Source: Herminiimonas arsenitoxidans
GTDB lineage: Bacteria > Pseudomonadota > Gammaproteobacteria > Burkholderiales > Burkholderiaceae_D
Assembly: GCF_900130075.1 (NCBI RefSeq)
Contig: NZ_LT671418.1
Coordinates: forward strand, 1,426,001 to 1,490,000
Reading direction: 5' to 3'
Length of the DNA: 64,000 nucleotides
Shown: piece after piece, positions 1 through 10,604 of the stretch
Numbering within the stretch: position 1 is the first letter of the stretch
Layout of the letters: each line of letters starts with the position of its first letter
Notes under the pieces: generated by a model
Database searches by the model: none
Seen by the model: only the letters and a program-made list of their open reading frames with translations
Told to the model about the DNA's origin: nothing
Position numbers and translations under genes: made by a program

Positions 1-2709
1 AGCGCAACGATACGTGCCGATGCCGATGACGCAATTCGCGCCGGTGCCAACACCACCATCACAAACTACGGAACCATCATCAGTAATGGCATCGTCAATA
101 CTAAATGCCCTGACTATTTGGGCACTGCCGCTTGCGCCAGCTCGATCAGCGCTAGCGATGCAATCGATATAGGCGCTAACCGTGGCGTAGTTATTAATAA
201 CTACGGAACGATCAGCGGCCCGCGTCACGGCATTACAGCGGATAACGATGTAGAAGTAACGAATCAACTCGGTGGCCAAATCATCGGCCGTAACGGTTCC
301 GGTGTCGGTAGCGATGGCACAGGCAAAGTGATCAACTACGGCACAATCAGTGGCCGATATGCCGGTGCTGGCAATGTCTTCCAGCAACCGGGAACCGGTG
401 GCATCAGCACCACTAGCAATGGTGATGGTGATGGTGTTGATATTGACGGCGTTGCAGACATAACAAATTACGGCCGCATTGAAGGCTTGGGCGCTGGAGG
501 CTTTGATTCCGGTGGTAGCCCAAATGGTGCTGATGGCATCGCAGCTGGAGGCGGTAGCATCGTCAATTATGCAGGCGCCTCCATCTACGGTCAGTCCAAA
601 GGTATTCTCATTGACAATGGCTCAGATGGGATGATGACCGTAACTGACGTAAATAACGTGAAAACGATAACCAACGAGAGCGAAACGACACTTGGCCGCG
701 GTACCACTAATCCTAATGGCACTGTAGCTGCCATCGGTGGTGCAGCTACCATCGTCAATGAAGGTACCATCACCGGCGACAAAAAAGTCGCCATCGGTTT
801 AGTCGGTCTGTACAACGACACCCTCATCAACCGCGCAAGCGGCATCATCACCGGCGGTGCAGATGCAACGCGCCTCGGCGAAAACAATAGCACCGTAGCT
901 GGTGCAGCAGTACAAATGGGTGCCGGCGACGATGTACTGATCAACTATGGTCGCATCGAAGGCAAGAATGGCTTGGCAATCGATATGGGTTCGGGTAATG
1001 ACACCTTGCGCCTACTCGGCGGTGTCGTAATCGGCAGCATAGACGGTGGTACTGGCGTTAACCTGCTGGAAACCAATGACACACAAACCTTCAATGCCGG
1101 ACAGTTAAGCAACTTCCAGAACATCACTGTCCTCGGCGGCAACACCACGTTCAACTACGCACTTGGTACTGTCAATAATCTACAAGTCGATGCTGGCGGC
1201 AATCTGCGCATCAATGGCAATTTCGGTACGACAGGCAATTTGACAGTGAACGGTACATTGCAGGCCGCAAGTGGCGATGTCTTCCGCACAGTGACAGTAG
1301 CAGGCAATTATGTGCAGGGTGCCAGCGGCGTGCTTGAAACGCGCATAGGTGCAAACGGTGTCAGCGATAAAATCGCCGTTACCGGCAGCGCCACGCTGAC
1401 GGACGGTGCAACGATACGTCCATTGTTGAGTGGCTACGTCACAGATGGTACGACGTATACCTTGGTCGGTGCCGGCACACTCAATGCAACTGCGGGCAAT
1501 CTGCATATCGACAGTACATCCAACTTCCTCACCTATAACCTGGTACAGAACGGCAACGATTTGCAGCTCGTCGCACATCGCCAACAAAGCATAGTTGATG
1601 TGGTACCGCAAACCATGTCCGGTCTGGCAGGAGGTTTGCAAACCGTATTGAGTTCCGGCTCGCAAGCCAGCATCAATCTGTTGAACGCGCTCGAATCCTC
1701 ATCCGATGCAGCCGCCTTGTCCAAAGCCACGGCACAACTCGCACCGGAAACCAACGCAGCGGCACGATCCGCAGCTACTGCAGCACAAGGCAGCGTGTTC
1801 TCTGCCTTCGACAATCGTATGGATGCTGCACGCAGCGGTGACTCCGTCGCAATGAGTAAGACTGGCTTAGCCGGCGGCGATGCGGCAGGCAATCGTTTCT
1901 GGATGCAAGGGTTGGCCTCAATCGCAACGCAAAAAGCGCGCAAAGGTGCCAACGGTTTCGATCTGGATGCGCAAGGTTTGGCAGCTGGCTATGAAACCGA
2001 TTTGAACGCACGCGATATGCTTGGTGTATCAGGTGGTTATACACAAGCAGGCAGCGATGGTCGCGATAGTGGCGTAGGTGATAACAACAAGGTCAAAGCC
2101 ATTCACGTCGGTACTTACTTCAGCCGTACCGATAGCAATTACACACTGGATGCCAGCCTGGCAATTTCTGCCAATCGCTATACAAGCCAACGCACAGTCA
2201 CGATTCCCGGCTTTACCGAAGTCTTGGGTGGCAAATACTCAGGTAATCAAATCGGTGCACGCATGGAATACGGCCTACCGTTTGTACTGGATAGCAAATG
2301 GAGCGGTCGCTGGTTAATAGGCGCTCGTCTTGCTCGTCTGAGTAATGGTAACTACACAGAAACCGGTGGTGTCTCTGCACAAAACGTGGCCAGCTCCAGC
2401 GCCAACTCTGTACAAAGCGTATTGGGTATGGAATTCACCAACAAGCTGAGCGCATCTTCCAGCGCTACGCTGCGTGCTCGCTATCTGCACGAATTTGCAG
2501 ATACACCAGCAGTCGAAGCATCCTTCGTCAATGGTGGCCCTGCCTTCAAAATCGACGGCGTGCAACCAGGTCGTGAAGCATTACAACTGGGCGTCGGCTA
2601 TCGCAAGGTCACCGCAACAGGCACCACCGTTGCATTTGGCTACGATATGGAAGTCAGGGATAAGTATCTCGGCCATCAATTGACGGCAAAAGCGATCTGG
2701 AGCTTCTGA
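1..2709 (+). CDS. Autotransporter with C-terminal beta-barrel (5' end outside window)
   Basis: The reading frame is open from the first base, so the start lies upstream; about 902 residues are visible. The first ~470 residues are a Gly/Asn/Thr-rich passenger with recurring motifs such as NYGTISG, NYGRIEG and NEGTITG, typical of a right-handed beta-helix on the cell surface. The last ~280 residues look like an autotransporter translocator barrel: alternating hydrophobic strands, a GFDLDAQGLAAGYE-type stretch and a terminal Phe (AIWSF), the usual outer-membrane assembly signal. Family knowledge says the barrel exports its own passenger. The passenger's ligand cannot be told from the sequence. 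The 3' end overlaps the convergent lipoprotein gene by 56 bases. Confidence 0.9.
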   Translation, partial: SATIRADADDAIRAGANTTITNYGTIISNGIVNTKCPDYLGTAACASSISASDAIDIGANRGVVINNYGTISGPRHGITADNDVEVTNQLGGQIIGRNGSGVGSDGTGKVINYGTISGRYAGAGNVFQQPGTGGISTTSNGDGDGVDIDGVADITNYGRIEGLGAGGFDSGGSPNGADGIAAGGGSIVNYAGASIYGQSKGILIDNGSDGMMTVTDVNNVKTITNESETTLGRGTTNPNGTVAAIGGAATIVNEGTITGDKKVAIGLVGLYNDTLINRASGIITGGADATRLGENNSTVAGAAVQMGAGDDVLINYGRIEGKNGLAIDMGSGNDTLRLLGGVVIGSIDGGTGVNLLETNDTQTFNAGQLSNFQNITVLGGNTTFNYALGTVNNLQVDAGGNLRINGNFGTTGNLTVNGTLQAASGDVFRTVTVAGNYVQGASGVLETRIGANGVSDKIAVTGSATLTDGATIRPLLSGYVTDGTTYTLVGAGTLNATAGNLHIDSTSNFLTYNLVQNGNDLQLVAHRQQSIVDVVPQTMSGLAGGLQTVLSSGSQASINLLNALESSSDAAALSKATAQLAPETNAAARSAATAAQGSVFSAFDNRMDAARSGDSVAMSKTGLAGGDAAGNRFWMQGLASIATQKARKGANGFDLDAQGLAAGYETDLNARDMLGVSGGYTQAGSDGRDSGVGDNNKVKAIHVGTYFSRTDSNYTLDASLAISANRYTSQRTVTIPGFTEVLGGKYSGNQIGARMEYGLPFVLDSKWSGRWLIGARLARLSNGNYTETGGVSAQNVASSSANSVQSVLGMEFTNKLSASSSATLRARYLHEFADTPAVEASFVNGGPAFKIDGVQPGREALQLGVGYRKVTATGTTVAFGYDMEVRDKYLGHQLTAKAIWSF

Positions 2710-3583
2710 TCCGGCTCAAATCGATAGGCGTACGCATACGGTGATCGACTCCCGGCAGAATCACAAGTTCTGCCGGGGCATCTGTTGGATAGGCACGCAA
2801 GAAATTTTGCAGCAAAACAGGTGGCACAACTTTATCGTCATCCCCTACTACGTGTATCTGCGGCAAGCGAAATAATCTCTCCCGAACCTCCAGCGCATTG
2901 AGCGAACCAGTCAACGGTGATACCCGGTGATACGTCGTCCATGCCGCATGATCGAGCGGTGACGCAACAGTAATCAGCATAGCTACATCATCACGTCGCG
3001 CAGCAATCAAGGCAGCCATCACGCCACCGCCTGAATAACCAGCCAGCACAATATTTTTGGCTCGCGTAGTGCGCTTGGCCTCGTTGATCGCAGCATTCAA
3101 ACGCCCTACCCACTTCTCCGCAAAACGTGCACTAGTCCAGTCATCAATCGAACACGCATCCAGTTCAACTTGAGAAATGTATTGGCAAGGCCGTGCAAGA
3201 TAAAGCACAGTGCTTTTGGAAATACCTTTTGCTAAACGCCAGCCTGCCGCATCGACCGGCGTTGGATCAAATGACGGCTCACGCATATTCAGCCATGCAC
3301 GACCATCACCTTCGATCACAACCCACAGATTATCGGGAGCATTCTGTGTGCTCTTCTGTGCACGCAACATGCCAACCAACGGCGGTGCCGCACCAAAACT
3401 CACAGGCGTAAATCCTTGTGTGCCGCCATCCTGCTTCATCGCAAGAAAGCGCTCTTCCGTCGTCAACGCACATCCGGATAACAACATCGTCGCCAACACA
3501 AATGCGATGCAGACAAGGCGATATGTCGCGACTCCACTCAAATGGGACACATTACGCCCTAACGTTTGCTTGATGAGGTTCAT
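2654..3583 (-). CDS. Putative lipoprotein with alpha/beta-hydrolase fold
   Basis: A 309-residue protein starting at the ATG that places an N-terminal hydrophobic segment and lipobox LLSGC (Cys38) in the right position; a longer frame upstream is open but would spoil the signal peptide. The nucleophile elbow is GYSGG (Ser184) and a late DHR near residue 290 fits the catalytic His, both typical of alpha/beta hydrolases. It should be anchored in an envelope membrane. The substrate is unknown. The gene converges on the autotransporter, overlapping its 3' end by 56 bases, and no strong ribosome-binding site is visible upstream. Confidence 0.7.
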   Translation of the reverse strand: MNLIKQTLGRNVSHLSGVATYRLVCIAFVLATMLLSGCALTTEERFLAMKQDGGTQGFTPVSFGAAPPLVGMLRAQKSTQNAPDNLWVVIEGDGRAWLNMREPSFDPTPVDAAGWRLAKGISKSTVLYLARPCQYISQVELDACSIDDWTSARFAEKWVGRLNAAINEAKRTTRAKNIVLAGYSGGGVMAALIAARRDDVAMLITVASPLDHAAWTTYHRVSPLTGSLNALEVRERLFRLPQIHVVGDDDKVVPPVLLQNFLRAYPTDAPAELVILPGVDHRMRTPIDLSRIRSSRSLLPSIDGRDTYP

Positions 3584-3932
3584 TGAGATGAAAGAAAAAA
3601 TGATTGCGTAATGTCGCCTGCAATCGATGGCAACGTCAAGGCATCCAGCGAAAAATGCCGGGCATATAGGCAAGCGACAAAGAAAACCTTTTCAGCATCA
3701 AATGATCAAATAGGGATATCCCGCATCATTCATCAGAAATAGTGTTCATTCGGCGCAAAAATAAGCCCCAGACACCAAGAACTGTCGATATGCGAGGTTT
3801 TTCAATTATTCAGACCCCGTAGATGCCATCCCACGGGAAGAAGGGTAAAAATCAGTAAATAAATCCTTCTGCCACTAACCTTGTACGGCATGAGGAATAC
3901 AATACAGCCATGCACAGTTGCAACCTATTTGA

Positions 3933-4298
3933 ATGGATAACAAGATGGAAAACGCCGTATACAACAGCGCACTCGCCGCATTAAAGACATTGTTCGGCAT
4001 GCCACGGCCGCTCGCGAACCAAAACGGAGCAAGATTTTTACGTAACGGTACCGTCACGATCTACCACACCGAATTATTTCCCGGTAATGAAGCAGAGATC
4101 GCGTTCAACGTGCAGCCTATATCCTCTTCCTACGGGATATCGCCGGCAACGCTGAACAGTCTGTTAGAGGAGTGCAGACAGTTGACCGGGCATCCGACCG
4201 AAGTCAATAAATTACAAAACTGGCCGCGCATCGGTTTGGCGACTGAAGAAGAAGTGACACAGGTAATGGCCAAATTGGCTGCCGTACTGAAGAAATAA
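3933..4298 (+). CDS. Hypothetical protein, 121 aa
   Basis: Not recognised. A soluble protein with no signal peptide or membrane segment. The middle reads like a small alpha/beta domain (FLRNGTVTIYHTELFPG) and the C-terminus is helical with Lys-rich ends. An alternative start is the ATG 12 bases downstream (MENAV); neither has a clear ribosome-binding site. It stands alone, about 100 bases before another unknown gene on the same strand, so the two may be co-transcribed. Confidence 0.55.
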   Translation: MDNKMENAVYNSALAALKTLFGMPRPLANQNGARFLRNGTVTIYHTELFPGNEAEIAFNVQPISSSYGISPATLNSLLEECRQLTGHPTEVNKLQNWPRIGLATEEEVTQVMAKLAAVLKK

Positions 4299-4403
4299 AC
4301 AGACGCAATTTGTCCCTCCCAAAATTGCGTATGCGCGTATAAACTATAAGTGCTGACCGCTGGCTCCACAAGCTCACCGATGTAATGTGACAAGGAGGAA
4401 ATG

Positions 4404-4787
4404 ATGGATAACCTGAACGTACAATTTCATGTCTCCGTTTTGACCGTCCCGCGCTACATCACGACAGATCAATTCCCCGAATGGCTCCACCGTGAAGCGC
4501 TGGCCATTCAGGAATTAAGCGAAGACAACAGCCTGACTATTATCAGATTGTTTCTTGCTGCACGTATCAAGGAAGTGTGGACAAGGAAAAAGCTGGATAC
4601 CCTATTGCAAGGCATCACCGATAAATATCTGCATATTTTTCGGGTGGAGATGGTCGTAATCGACGATACGCTGGATATCGACGAAATAGAACAGATCCAG
4701 TCAGATGCCGAGTATGAACTGGCGCAAGTATTGGAGTCGGTTAAACAGTTTCAGGAATTGAAGGTAGCGAGAAGCAAGCTGCATTAA
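4404..4787 (+). CDS. Hypothetical protein, 127 aa
   Basis: Not recognised. A strong ribosome-binding site AAGGAGG ends five bases before the second of two adjacent ATGs, so I place the start at 4404 rather than 4401. The protein is acidic, without signal peptide or membrane helices. The second half is predicted helical, with a run of Asp/Glu/Ile residues (DDTLDIDEIEQI) followed by a likely C-terminal helix. No function is proposed. Confidence 0.6.
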   Translation: MDNLNVQFHVSVLTVPRYITTDQFPEWLHREALAIQELSEDNSLTIIRLFLAARIKEVWTRKKLDTLLQGITDKYLHIFRVEMVVIDDTLDIDEIEQIQSDAEYELAQVLESVKQFQELKVARSKLH

Positions 4788-5048
4788 TTCAACATTGCAT
4801 CTATACAGCGCTCGTGTCTGACAAAGATCAAACCATGCTCAGCAATTGCGTCGCTCTTAAGAAAACATAAAAGCGAGCATTGCAGCATCGTCTTCCAACA
4901 TCACAATGATAGTGACCGCCCATAGCAGAATATGGGCTTGCGTCAGCGCCAGCATATCTTTGGTATTTTTATTAATTATCTTTGCCATCTGCTTAAACGA
5001 GCCGGCTCAGTGAAGGTAGAGCACCACACTATACCTTGTTTCTTTTTC

Positions 5049-5079
5049 TGCAAAACAAAATGCCCGCTTGCGCGGGCAT
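5049..5079 (-). terminator. Rho-independent terminator after tRNA-Ser
   Basis: On the minus strand ATGCCCGC-GCAA-GCGGGCAT forms an 8-bp stem with a four-base loop, followed by TTTTGTTTT. It lies 8 bases beyond the tRNA's CCA end. The preceding stretch 4788-5048 holds nothing else that I can support. Confidence 0.8.
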
Positions 5080-5087
5080 GTGTATTC

Positions 5088-5178
5088 TGGCGGAGAGACG
5101 GGGATTCGAACCCCGGATAGGCTATGAACCTATACACGCTTTCCAGGCGTGCGACTTCAACCACTCATCCATCTCTCC
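5088..5178 (-). tRNA. tRNA-Ser (anticodon GGA)
   Basis: On the minus strand the acceptor GGAGAGA pairs with TCTCTCC, followed by discriminator G and an encoded CCA. The anticodon loop CTGGAAA carries GGA, reading UCC/UCU serine codons. The GGTTCGAATCC T-arm and a long variable arm (GTATAGGTTCATAGCCTAT) are class II features expected of serine tRNA. The tRNA is followed by its own terminator. Confidence 0.97.
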
Positions 5179-5278
5179 TGATCTGTCTTCGCCGACTGCT
5201 TTTTAGCGAAGCCGCCGATTATAGCAAAATTTTCTCCAGAATTGCCGCTTTTCCTCACTATCTAAGATTACTAGACGT

Positions 5279-5311
5279 AAAAAAGCCGTCGCAGCGAGTA
5301 ACTGCGACGGC
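5279..5311 (-). terminator. Rho-independent terminator of acs
   Basis: On the minus strand a perfect 10-bp stem GCCGTCGCAG/CTGCGACGGC with a seven-base loop runs into TTTTTT. It lies 27 bases beyond the acs stop codon. Confidence 0.85.
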
Positions 5312-5338
5312 TTTGCATTGAATGCTGGTCAATATTTT

Positions 5339-7321
5339 TTATTGAGCTTGCTTCAATTGTTCCAGAATTGCCGGATTTTCCAAGGTCGAGATATCTTGCG
5401 TAATCACTTCATCTTTCGCCAGTACACGCAACAGACGACGCATGATTTTTCCCGAGCGTGTTTTAGGCAAGTTGTCACCAAAACGGATTTCCTTCGGTTT
5501 GGCGATCGGGCCAATTTCTTTCGCTACCCAGTCACGCAATTCCTTGGCGATTTGTTTGGCTTCATCACCGGTCGGGCGGCTACGCTTCAGTACGACAAAA
5601 GCGCAAATCGATTCGCCGGTGGTTTCATCCGGTTTGCCGACAACGGCTGCCTCGGCCACGATAGGATTGGCGACCAGTGCGGATTCGATTTCTGCCGTCC
5701 CCATGCGATGACCGGAGATGTTCAGCACGTCATCGATACGACCCGTGATAGTGAAATAACCGGTTTCTTCATTGCGGATTGCACCGTCACCTGCAAGGTA
5801 GGTTGTACCGCCAAGTTCTGCCGGGAAATAGCTCTTGGTGAAACGTTCTGGATCGTTCCAGATATTACGGATCATCGATGGCCATGGGCGTTTGATGACT
5901 AGCAAGCCGCCTTTCCCGTCAGGCAGATCGTGGCCGCCATCATCGACGACCGCAGCAGTAATACCAGGTAACGGCAAGGTGCATGAACCTGGCACCATAG
6001 GCGTGGCACCCGGCATAGGCGAGATCACGTGACCGCCGGTTTCTGTCTGCCAGAAAGTATCGGCAATCGGGCAACGTTCGCCGCCAATGTTTTTGTAGTA
6101 CCACATCCATGCTTCCGGATTAATCGGTTCACCAACGGAGCCAAGCAAGCGCAAGCTGCTTAAGTCGTATTTGCTTGGATGTATCGCAGGATCTGCATCC
6201 GCAGCTTTGATCAATGAACGAATTGCCGTTGGTGCCGTGTAGAAAATCGTGACCTTGTGCTTTTGCACCATGTCCCAGAAACGACCAGCGTTCGGGAACA
6301 TCGGTACGCCTTCGAATACGATTTGTGTCGCACCGCAAGCCAGTGGCCCGTAAGTAACGTAAGTGTGACCAGTGATCCAACCGATATCGGCAGTACACCA
6401 ATAAACATCATTCGGCTTGATGTCAAAGGTCCACTTCATCGTCAACATCGCCCACAACAGATAACCGGCGGATGAATGCTGCACGCCTTTTGGTTTACCG
6501 GTCGAACCGGATGTGTAAAGGATGAACAATGGATGCTCGGCACCAACTGCTACCGGCTCACATTCAGCGGCTTGCTTCTCAACCAAGTCATGCAACCAGA
6601 TATCGCGACCGGCGACGAAGTTCATGTCTCCGCCTGTGCGTTTGTAGACGACGACATTGCGAATAGTGTTGCAACCACCCAGCGCGAGCGCTTCATCGAC
6701 GATGGATTTCAGTGGCAGATTTTTACCGCCGCGTACCTGATAGTCAGAAGTCAGCACCGCTACTGCGCCTGCATCGATAATGCGTTCCTGCAGCGACTTG
6801 GCAGAGAAACCACCAAATACGACCGAGTGTGTTGCACCGATACGTGCACATGCCTGCATCGCTGCCACGCCTTCGACCGACATCGGCATATAAATAATGA
6901 CGCGATCGCCTTTCTGGATGCCCAGCTCTTTCAAGCCGTTGGCAAATTTGCAGACGCGTTCGTACAGTTCTTTATAAGTTACCCGTGTAACTTTGCCATC
7001 ATCTGATTCAAAAATGAGCGCAACTTTGTCGGCGTTGCCATTATGCAGATGGCGATCCAAACAGTTGTAGGAGACGTTTAATTCACCGTCTTCAAACCAT
7101 TTATAGAATGGCGCATTGGACTCATCCAGTTTTTTGGTGAATGGTTTGGTCCATTGAATATTTTGCTGGGCAAGGCGTGCCCAGAATCCTTCGTAATCTT
7201 CTTCTGCCTCGGCACACAGTGCGCGATAGGCATCCATACCACTAATAGCAGCATTTTTAACGAACTCAACAGGCGGATTAAACACCCGCGCCTCTTGCTT
7301 GAAGCTTTCAATACTGGACAT
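5339..7321 (-). CDS. acs: Acetyl-CoA synthetase (AMP-forming)
   Basis: A 660-residue protein of normal length for bacterial Acs. It activates acetate with ATP to acetyl-AMP and then forms acetyl-CoA in the cytoplasm. The P-loop-like adenylation motif [11 protein letters not shown] (about residue 270), the GEPINPEAW and [10 protein letters not shown] motifs and the C-terminal [11 protein letters not shown] are all present. The Lys of SGK (about residue 625) is the catalytic lysine that in this family is switched off by acetylation. The gene is monocistronic, with its own terminator downstream and a divergent membrane-protein gene upstream. Confidence 0.97.
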   Translation of the reverse strand: MSSIESFKQEARVFNPPVEFVKNAAISGMDAYRALCAEAEEDYEGFWARLAQQNIQWTKPFTKKLDESNAPFYKWFEDGELNVSYNCLDRHLHNGNADKVALIFESDDGKVTRVTYKELYERVCKFANGLKELGIQKGDRVIIYMPMSVEGVAAMQACARIGATHSVVFGGFSAKSLQERIIDAGAVAVLTSDYQVRGGKNLPLKSIVDEALALGGCNTIRNVVVYKRTGGDMNFVAGRDIWLHDLVEKQAAECEPVAVGAEHPLFILYTSGSTGKPKGVQHSSAGYLLWAMLTMKWTFDIKPNDVYWCTADIGWITGHTYVTYGPLACGATQIVFEGVPMFPNAGRFWDMVQKHKVTIFYTAPTAIRSLIKAADADPAIHPSKYDLSSLRLLGSVGEPINPEAWMWYYKNIGGERCPIADTFWQTETGGHVISPMPGATPMVPGSCTLPLPGITAAVVDDGGHDLPDGKGGLLVIKRPWPSMIRNIWNDPERFTKSYFPAELGGTTYLAGDGAIRNEETGYFTITGRIDDVLNISGHRMGTAEIESALVANPIVAEAAVVGKPDETTGESICAFVVLKRSRPTGDEAKQIAKELRDWVAKEIGPIAKPKEIRFGDNLPKTRSGKIMRRLLRVLAKDEVITQDISTLENPAILEQLKQAQ

Positions 7322-7498
7322 CGTCCCCTCCGTTACGGATTTTATTTGTTACTCACAATATGCTTTTACACTTACTGAAGCCTTACACAAATCCGGCTTC
7401 AGTAAGTTGAAATTGACTAAGTGCTGCCGCACAGAAAAAGCGCATGCACGTGTAAAATGCAGTCTTCCATTTTGTTCCTTGTTACCTCAACGCATCCC

Positions 7499-8122
7499 AT
7501 GACATCACCTGTACATACTGACGAATTGCCAACAAAAAAGGCCATTCATCCTCTAGCTGGCTTCATTTTCATGACGCGCTGGCTGCAACTGCCATTGTAT
7601 CTGGGTCTGATTCTGGCGCAATGCGTCTACGTTTATCATTTTTGGGTAGAACTGTCGGATTTGATCGGTGCCATCCTCGGCAACCCTGAATCCCTGAAAC
7701 ATATTTTAGATGTAGTCACGATTCCCGGCACGCAGCGGGCGGAGAAACTTACCGAAACAACCATCATGTTGGTCGTGCTCGGCCTGATCGACGTGGTCAT
7801 GATTTCCAACCTCTTGATCATGGTGATTATCGGTGGCTACGAAACCTTCGTCTCACGCATGAACCTGGAAAGCCATCCCGATCAACCAGAATGGTTGTCG
7901 CACGTCAATGCGTCGGTACTGAAAGTCAAACTGGCGACAGCAATCATCGGCATCTCGTCCATCCATTTGCTGAAAACATTCATCAACGCATCTGCTTATG
8001 ATGCAAAAACGCTATACGCGCAAACCGGAATTCATATTGTCTTCCTGTTGTCCGCAATGGCGATTGCCTATGCTGATCGCATCATGGCGGATACCAACGC
8101 ACTGAATAAATCTTCCCACTAA
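7499..8122 (+). CDS. UPF0114 (YqhA-type) inner-membrane protein
   Basis: About 207 residues from the ATG at 7499; the frame is open further upstream, but that part is not protein-like. There are four likely transmembrane helices: after FMTRWLQLPLYLGLI, around TTIMLVVLGLIDVVMISNLLIMVI, at LATAIIGISSIHLL and at HIVFLLSAMAIAYAD. The GGYETFVSR and ESHPDQPEWL segments are hallmarks of the YqhA/UPF0114 family, whose role is uncertain. It sits 20 bases before fumarase and is probably co-transcribed with it. Confidence 0.85.
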   Translation: MTSPVHTDELPTKKAIHPLAGFIFMTRWLQLPLYLGLILAQCVYVYHFWVELSDLIGAILGNPESLKHILDVVTIPGTQRAEKLTETTIMLVVLGLIDVVMISNLLIMVIIGGYETFVSRMNLESHPDQPEWLSHVNASVLKVKLATAIIGISSIHLLKTFINASAYDAKTLYAQTGIHIVFLLSAMAIAYADRIMADTNALNKSSH

Positions 8123-8142
8123 CGCTCACAGCCGACACTGCC

Positions 8143-9684
8143 ATGACCATCATTAAACAAGACGATTTAATCGAATCCGTTGCTGCAGCATTACAGTACA
8201 TCAGCTACTACCATCCGCAGGATTACATCCAGCACTTGGCTCGCGCATACGAGGCAGAACAAAGTCCGGCAGCAAAAGATGCGATTGCGCAAATCCTAAC
8301 CAATTCGCGCATGTGCGCAGAAGGCAAGCGTCCTCTTTGTCAGGACACCGGCATCGTCAATGTGTTCTTGAAGATCGGTATGGAAGTCCGCTTTGAAGGA
8401 TTCGGTAAAGGATCGATCACCGATGCGGTGAATGAAGGTGTGCGTCAGGCATACAACCATCCAGACAACACGCTGCGCGCATCGATTGTGGCTGATCCGC
8501 ATTTCGAACGTAAAAACACCAAAGACAACACACCTGCTGTTGTGCACATGGAATTGGTTCCTGGCAACACTGTCGATATCCAAGTTGCGGCTAAAGGTGG
8601 CGGTTCGGAAAACAAAACCAAATTCGTCATGCTCAACCCTTCCGACTCGCTGGTCGATTGGGTCATGCAAACCGTACCTTTGATGGGCGCTGGCTGGTGT
8701 CCACCAGGCATGCTCGGTATTGGTATCGGTGGCACAGCAGAACGTGCAATGCTGATGGCCAAACAAGTGTTGATGGAAGACATCGACATGTACGATTTGA
8801 AAAAACGTGGCCCGCAAAACAAAACGGAAGAACTGCGTATTGAATTGTGCGACAAGATCAATTCACTCGGCATAGGCGCACAAGGTCTGGGCGGTTTGAC
8901 CACTGTGCTCGACGTGAAGATCATGATGCATCCGACGCATGCGGCATCCAAACCAGTCGCCATGATTCCGAACTGTGCCGCGACTCGCCACGCGCACTTC
9001 GTACTCGATGGATCTGGCCCGGTTTATCTGGACCCGCCATCACTGTCCGATTGGCCGAACGTGAACTGGACGCCGAATACAGAGCAATCCAAACGCGTCG
9101 ATCTGAATACGCTGACCAAGGAAGAAGTCGCTTCGTGGAAGCCAGGTCAAACCTTGCTTTTGAACGGCAAGATGCTGACTGGTCGCGATGCTGCACACAA
9201 ACGCATCCAAGACATGTTGGCCAAAGGCGAAAAGCTGCCAGTCGACTTCACCAATCGCATCATCTATTACGTCGGCCCGGTCGATCCGGTGCGCGACGAG
9301 GCAGTTGGTCCAGCTGGTCCAACCACAGCAACTCGCATGGACAAATTTACCGAAATGATGCTGGCGCAAACCGGCTTGATCTCGATGGTCGGTAAAGCTG
9401 AACGTGGCCCAACCGCGATTGAAGCAATCAAGAAACATCAATCGGCTTACCTGATGGCGGTTGGTGGTGCCGCGTACTTGGTATCGAAAGCGATCAAGAC
9501 CGCCAAAGTCCTCGGCTTCGAAGATCTGGGCATGGAAGCGATTTACGAATTCGATGTGACAGATATGCCCGTCACAGTCGCGGTTGACTCAAACGGCACC
9601 TCGGTACATACAACCGGGCCGAAGGAATGGAAAGAGAAGATCGAGAAGATTCGTTTGAACGAGATTCCGGTTACCGCGGTCTGA
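8143..9684 (+). CDS. fumA: Fumarate hydratase, class I (iron-sulfur)
   Basis: A 513-residue protein, the single-chain class I fumarase, which interconverts fumarate and malate in the TCA cycle with an oxygen-sensitive [4Fe-4S] cluster. Likely cluster cysteines are in RPLCQDTG (Cys66), GWCPPGMLGIGIGG and PNCAATRHAHF. The C-terminal half carries the beta-type domain with YYVGPVDPVRDEAVGPAGPTT and the GKAERG motif. It probably shares a transcript with the UPF0114 gene. The fumB name is used for the same family; the sequence does not decide between the two. Confidence 0.95.
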   Translation: MTIIKQDDLIESVAAALQYISYYHPQDYIQHLARAYEAEQSPAAKDAIAQILTNSRMCAEGKRPLCQDTGIVNVFLKIGMEVRFEGFGKGSITDAVNEGVRQAYNHPDNTLRASIVADPHFERKNTKDNTPAVVHMELVPGNTVDIQVAAKGGGSENKTKFVMLNPSDSLVDWVMQTVPLMGAGWCPPGMLGIGIGGTAERAMLMAKQVLMEDIDMYDLKKRGPQNKTEELRIELCDKINSLGIGAQGLGGLTTVLDVKIMMHPTHAASKPVAMIPNCAATRHAHFVLDGSGPVYLDPPSLSDWPNVNWTPNTEQSKRVDLNTLTKEEVASWKPGQTLLLNGKMLTGRDAAHKRIQDMLAKGEKLPVDFTNRIIYYVGPVDPVRDEAVGPAGPTTATRMDKFTEMMLAQTGLISMVGKAERGPTAIEAIKKHQSAYLMAVGGAAYLVSKAIKTAKVLGFEDLGMEAIYEFDVTDMPVTVAVDSNGTSVHTTGPKEWKEKIEKIRLNEIPVTAV

Positions 9685-9720
9685 CATCACATATCGATCA
9701 ATTAAACAGCACAAACCGAC

Positions 9721-10575
9721 GTGGCATTCTCCGCATATCCTGATCCTGTTGCAGCCGACGCACCGATAGGTATCTTCGACTCGGGCGTTGGCGCTTTGTC
9801 GGTGCTGCGTCATATCCAGGCACGCTTGCCGTCCGAACATTTATTGTGCTTTGCTGATTCCGGCTACGCACCGTACGGTGGCAAATCCGATGCTGAAATC
9901 ATCGAGCGCACTTTGGCAATTGCGTCCTTTCTTGCAACCAAGAACATCAAGGCCATCGTTGTCGCCTGCAATACTGCGACCGCGGCAGCCATCGATGCCT
10001 TGCGCCAGCATTATCCGGAATTGATCATCGTCGGCGTCGAACCAGGTCTCAAACCAGCAGCCGTTTTTAGCAAAAGTGGCAAGGCTGGCGTATTGGCGAC
10101 AGCCAGTACCATCGCAAGCAGTCGCTTCATCGCCCTGCGCGACCAAATCAGCTCATCAACTGGCGTCACGTTTCTGTCGCAAGCGTGTGTCGGCCTGGTT
10201 GAAAAAATTGAAAAAGGTGAGCTGGACTCACCCGAAACAGCCGCCATGCTGGAACGCTACGTCACACCGCTGCTGCGCGGTGGTGCCGATACGCTGGCCC
10301 TGGGCTGCACGCACTACCCTTTCGTACAACCGTTGATCGAAGCAATCGCGCAACGTGAAAGCGCCGTACCCGTTACGATCATCGATACCGGCGAAGCTGT
10401 GTCGCGTCAGCTCGAGCGACTATTGCAACAACGTGGCCTACAAAGATTTGAAACAACTGCAGGATCACTGCAAGCTTTCACAACAGGCAGCCGCAGCGCC
10501 CTTGTTCAAGCCTTCGCACAATTGCTGAATCAGCATCCCTCAGTCACAGAAATGCCTGCAAAAACGGCTGCGTGA
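9721..10575 (+). CDS. murI: Glutamate racemase
   Basis: A 284-residue protein converting L- to D-glutamate for peptidoglycan. The substrate motif FDSGVGALSVLR (Asp20, Ser21), the first catalytic Cys in VVACNTATA (Cys83) and the second in LGCTHYPF are present. The usual GVGG is GVGA here. The start is a GTG at 9721 without a clear ribosome-binding site, 36 bases after fumarase; the true start may be slightly different because the first ~12 residues are not conserved in the family. Confidence 0.94.
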   Translation: MAFSAYPDPVAADAPIGIFDSGVGALSVLRHIQARLPSEHLLCFADSGYAPYGGKSDAEIIERTLAIASFLATKNIKAIVVACNTATAAAIDALRQHYPELIIVGVEPGLKPAAVFSKSGKAGVLATASTIASSRFIALRDQISSSTGVTFLSQACVGLVEKIEKGELDSPETAAMLERYVTPLLRGGADTLALGCTHYPFVQPLIEAIAQRESAVPVTIIDTGEAVSRQLERLLQQRGLQRFETTAGSLQAFTTGSRSALVQAFAQLLNQHPSVTEMPAKTAA

Positions 10576-10604
10576 GAATAATTTGATTCATTTCTTTATT
10601 TGAT

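Noticed and set aside
3700..3730. GGGATATCCC palindrome upstream of 3933 as an operator
   Set aside because: A single short palindrome with no second copy or promoter context; too weak to call.
5088..5178. tRNA-Ser as an attachment site for an integrated element
   Set aside because: No integrase or repeated tRNA 3' end is nearby; the prophage lies 12 kb away and is of the transposing type.
5318..7006. Plus-strand ORFs opposite acs
   Set aside because: Antisense shadows of a highly conserved gene; no ribosome-binding sites or protein-like features.
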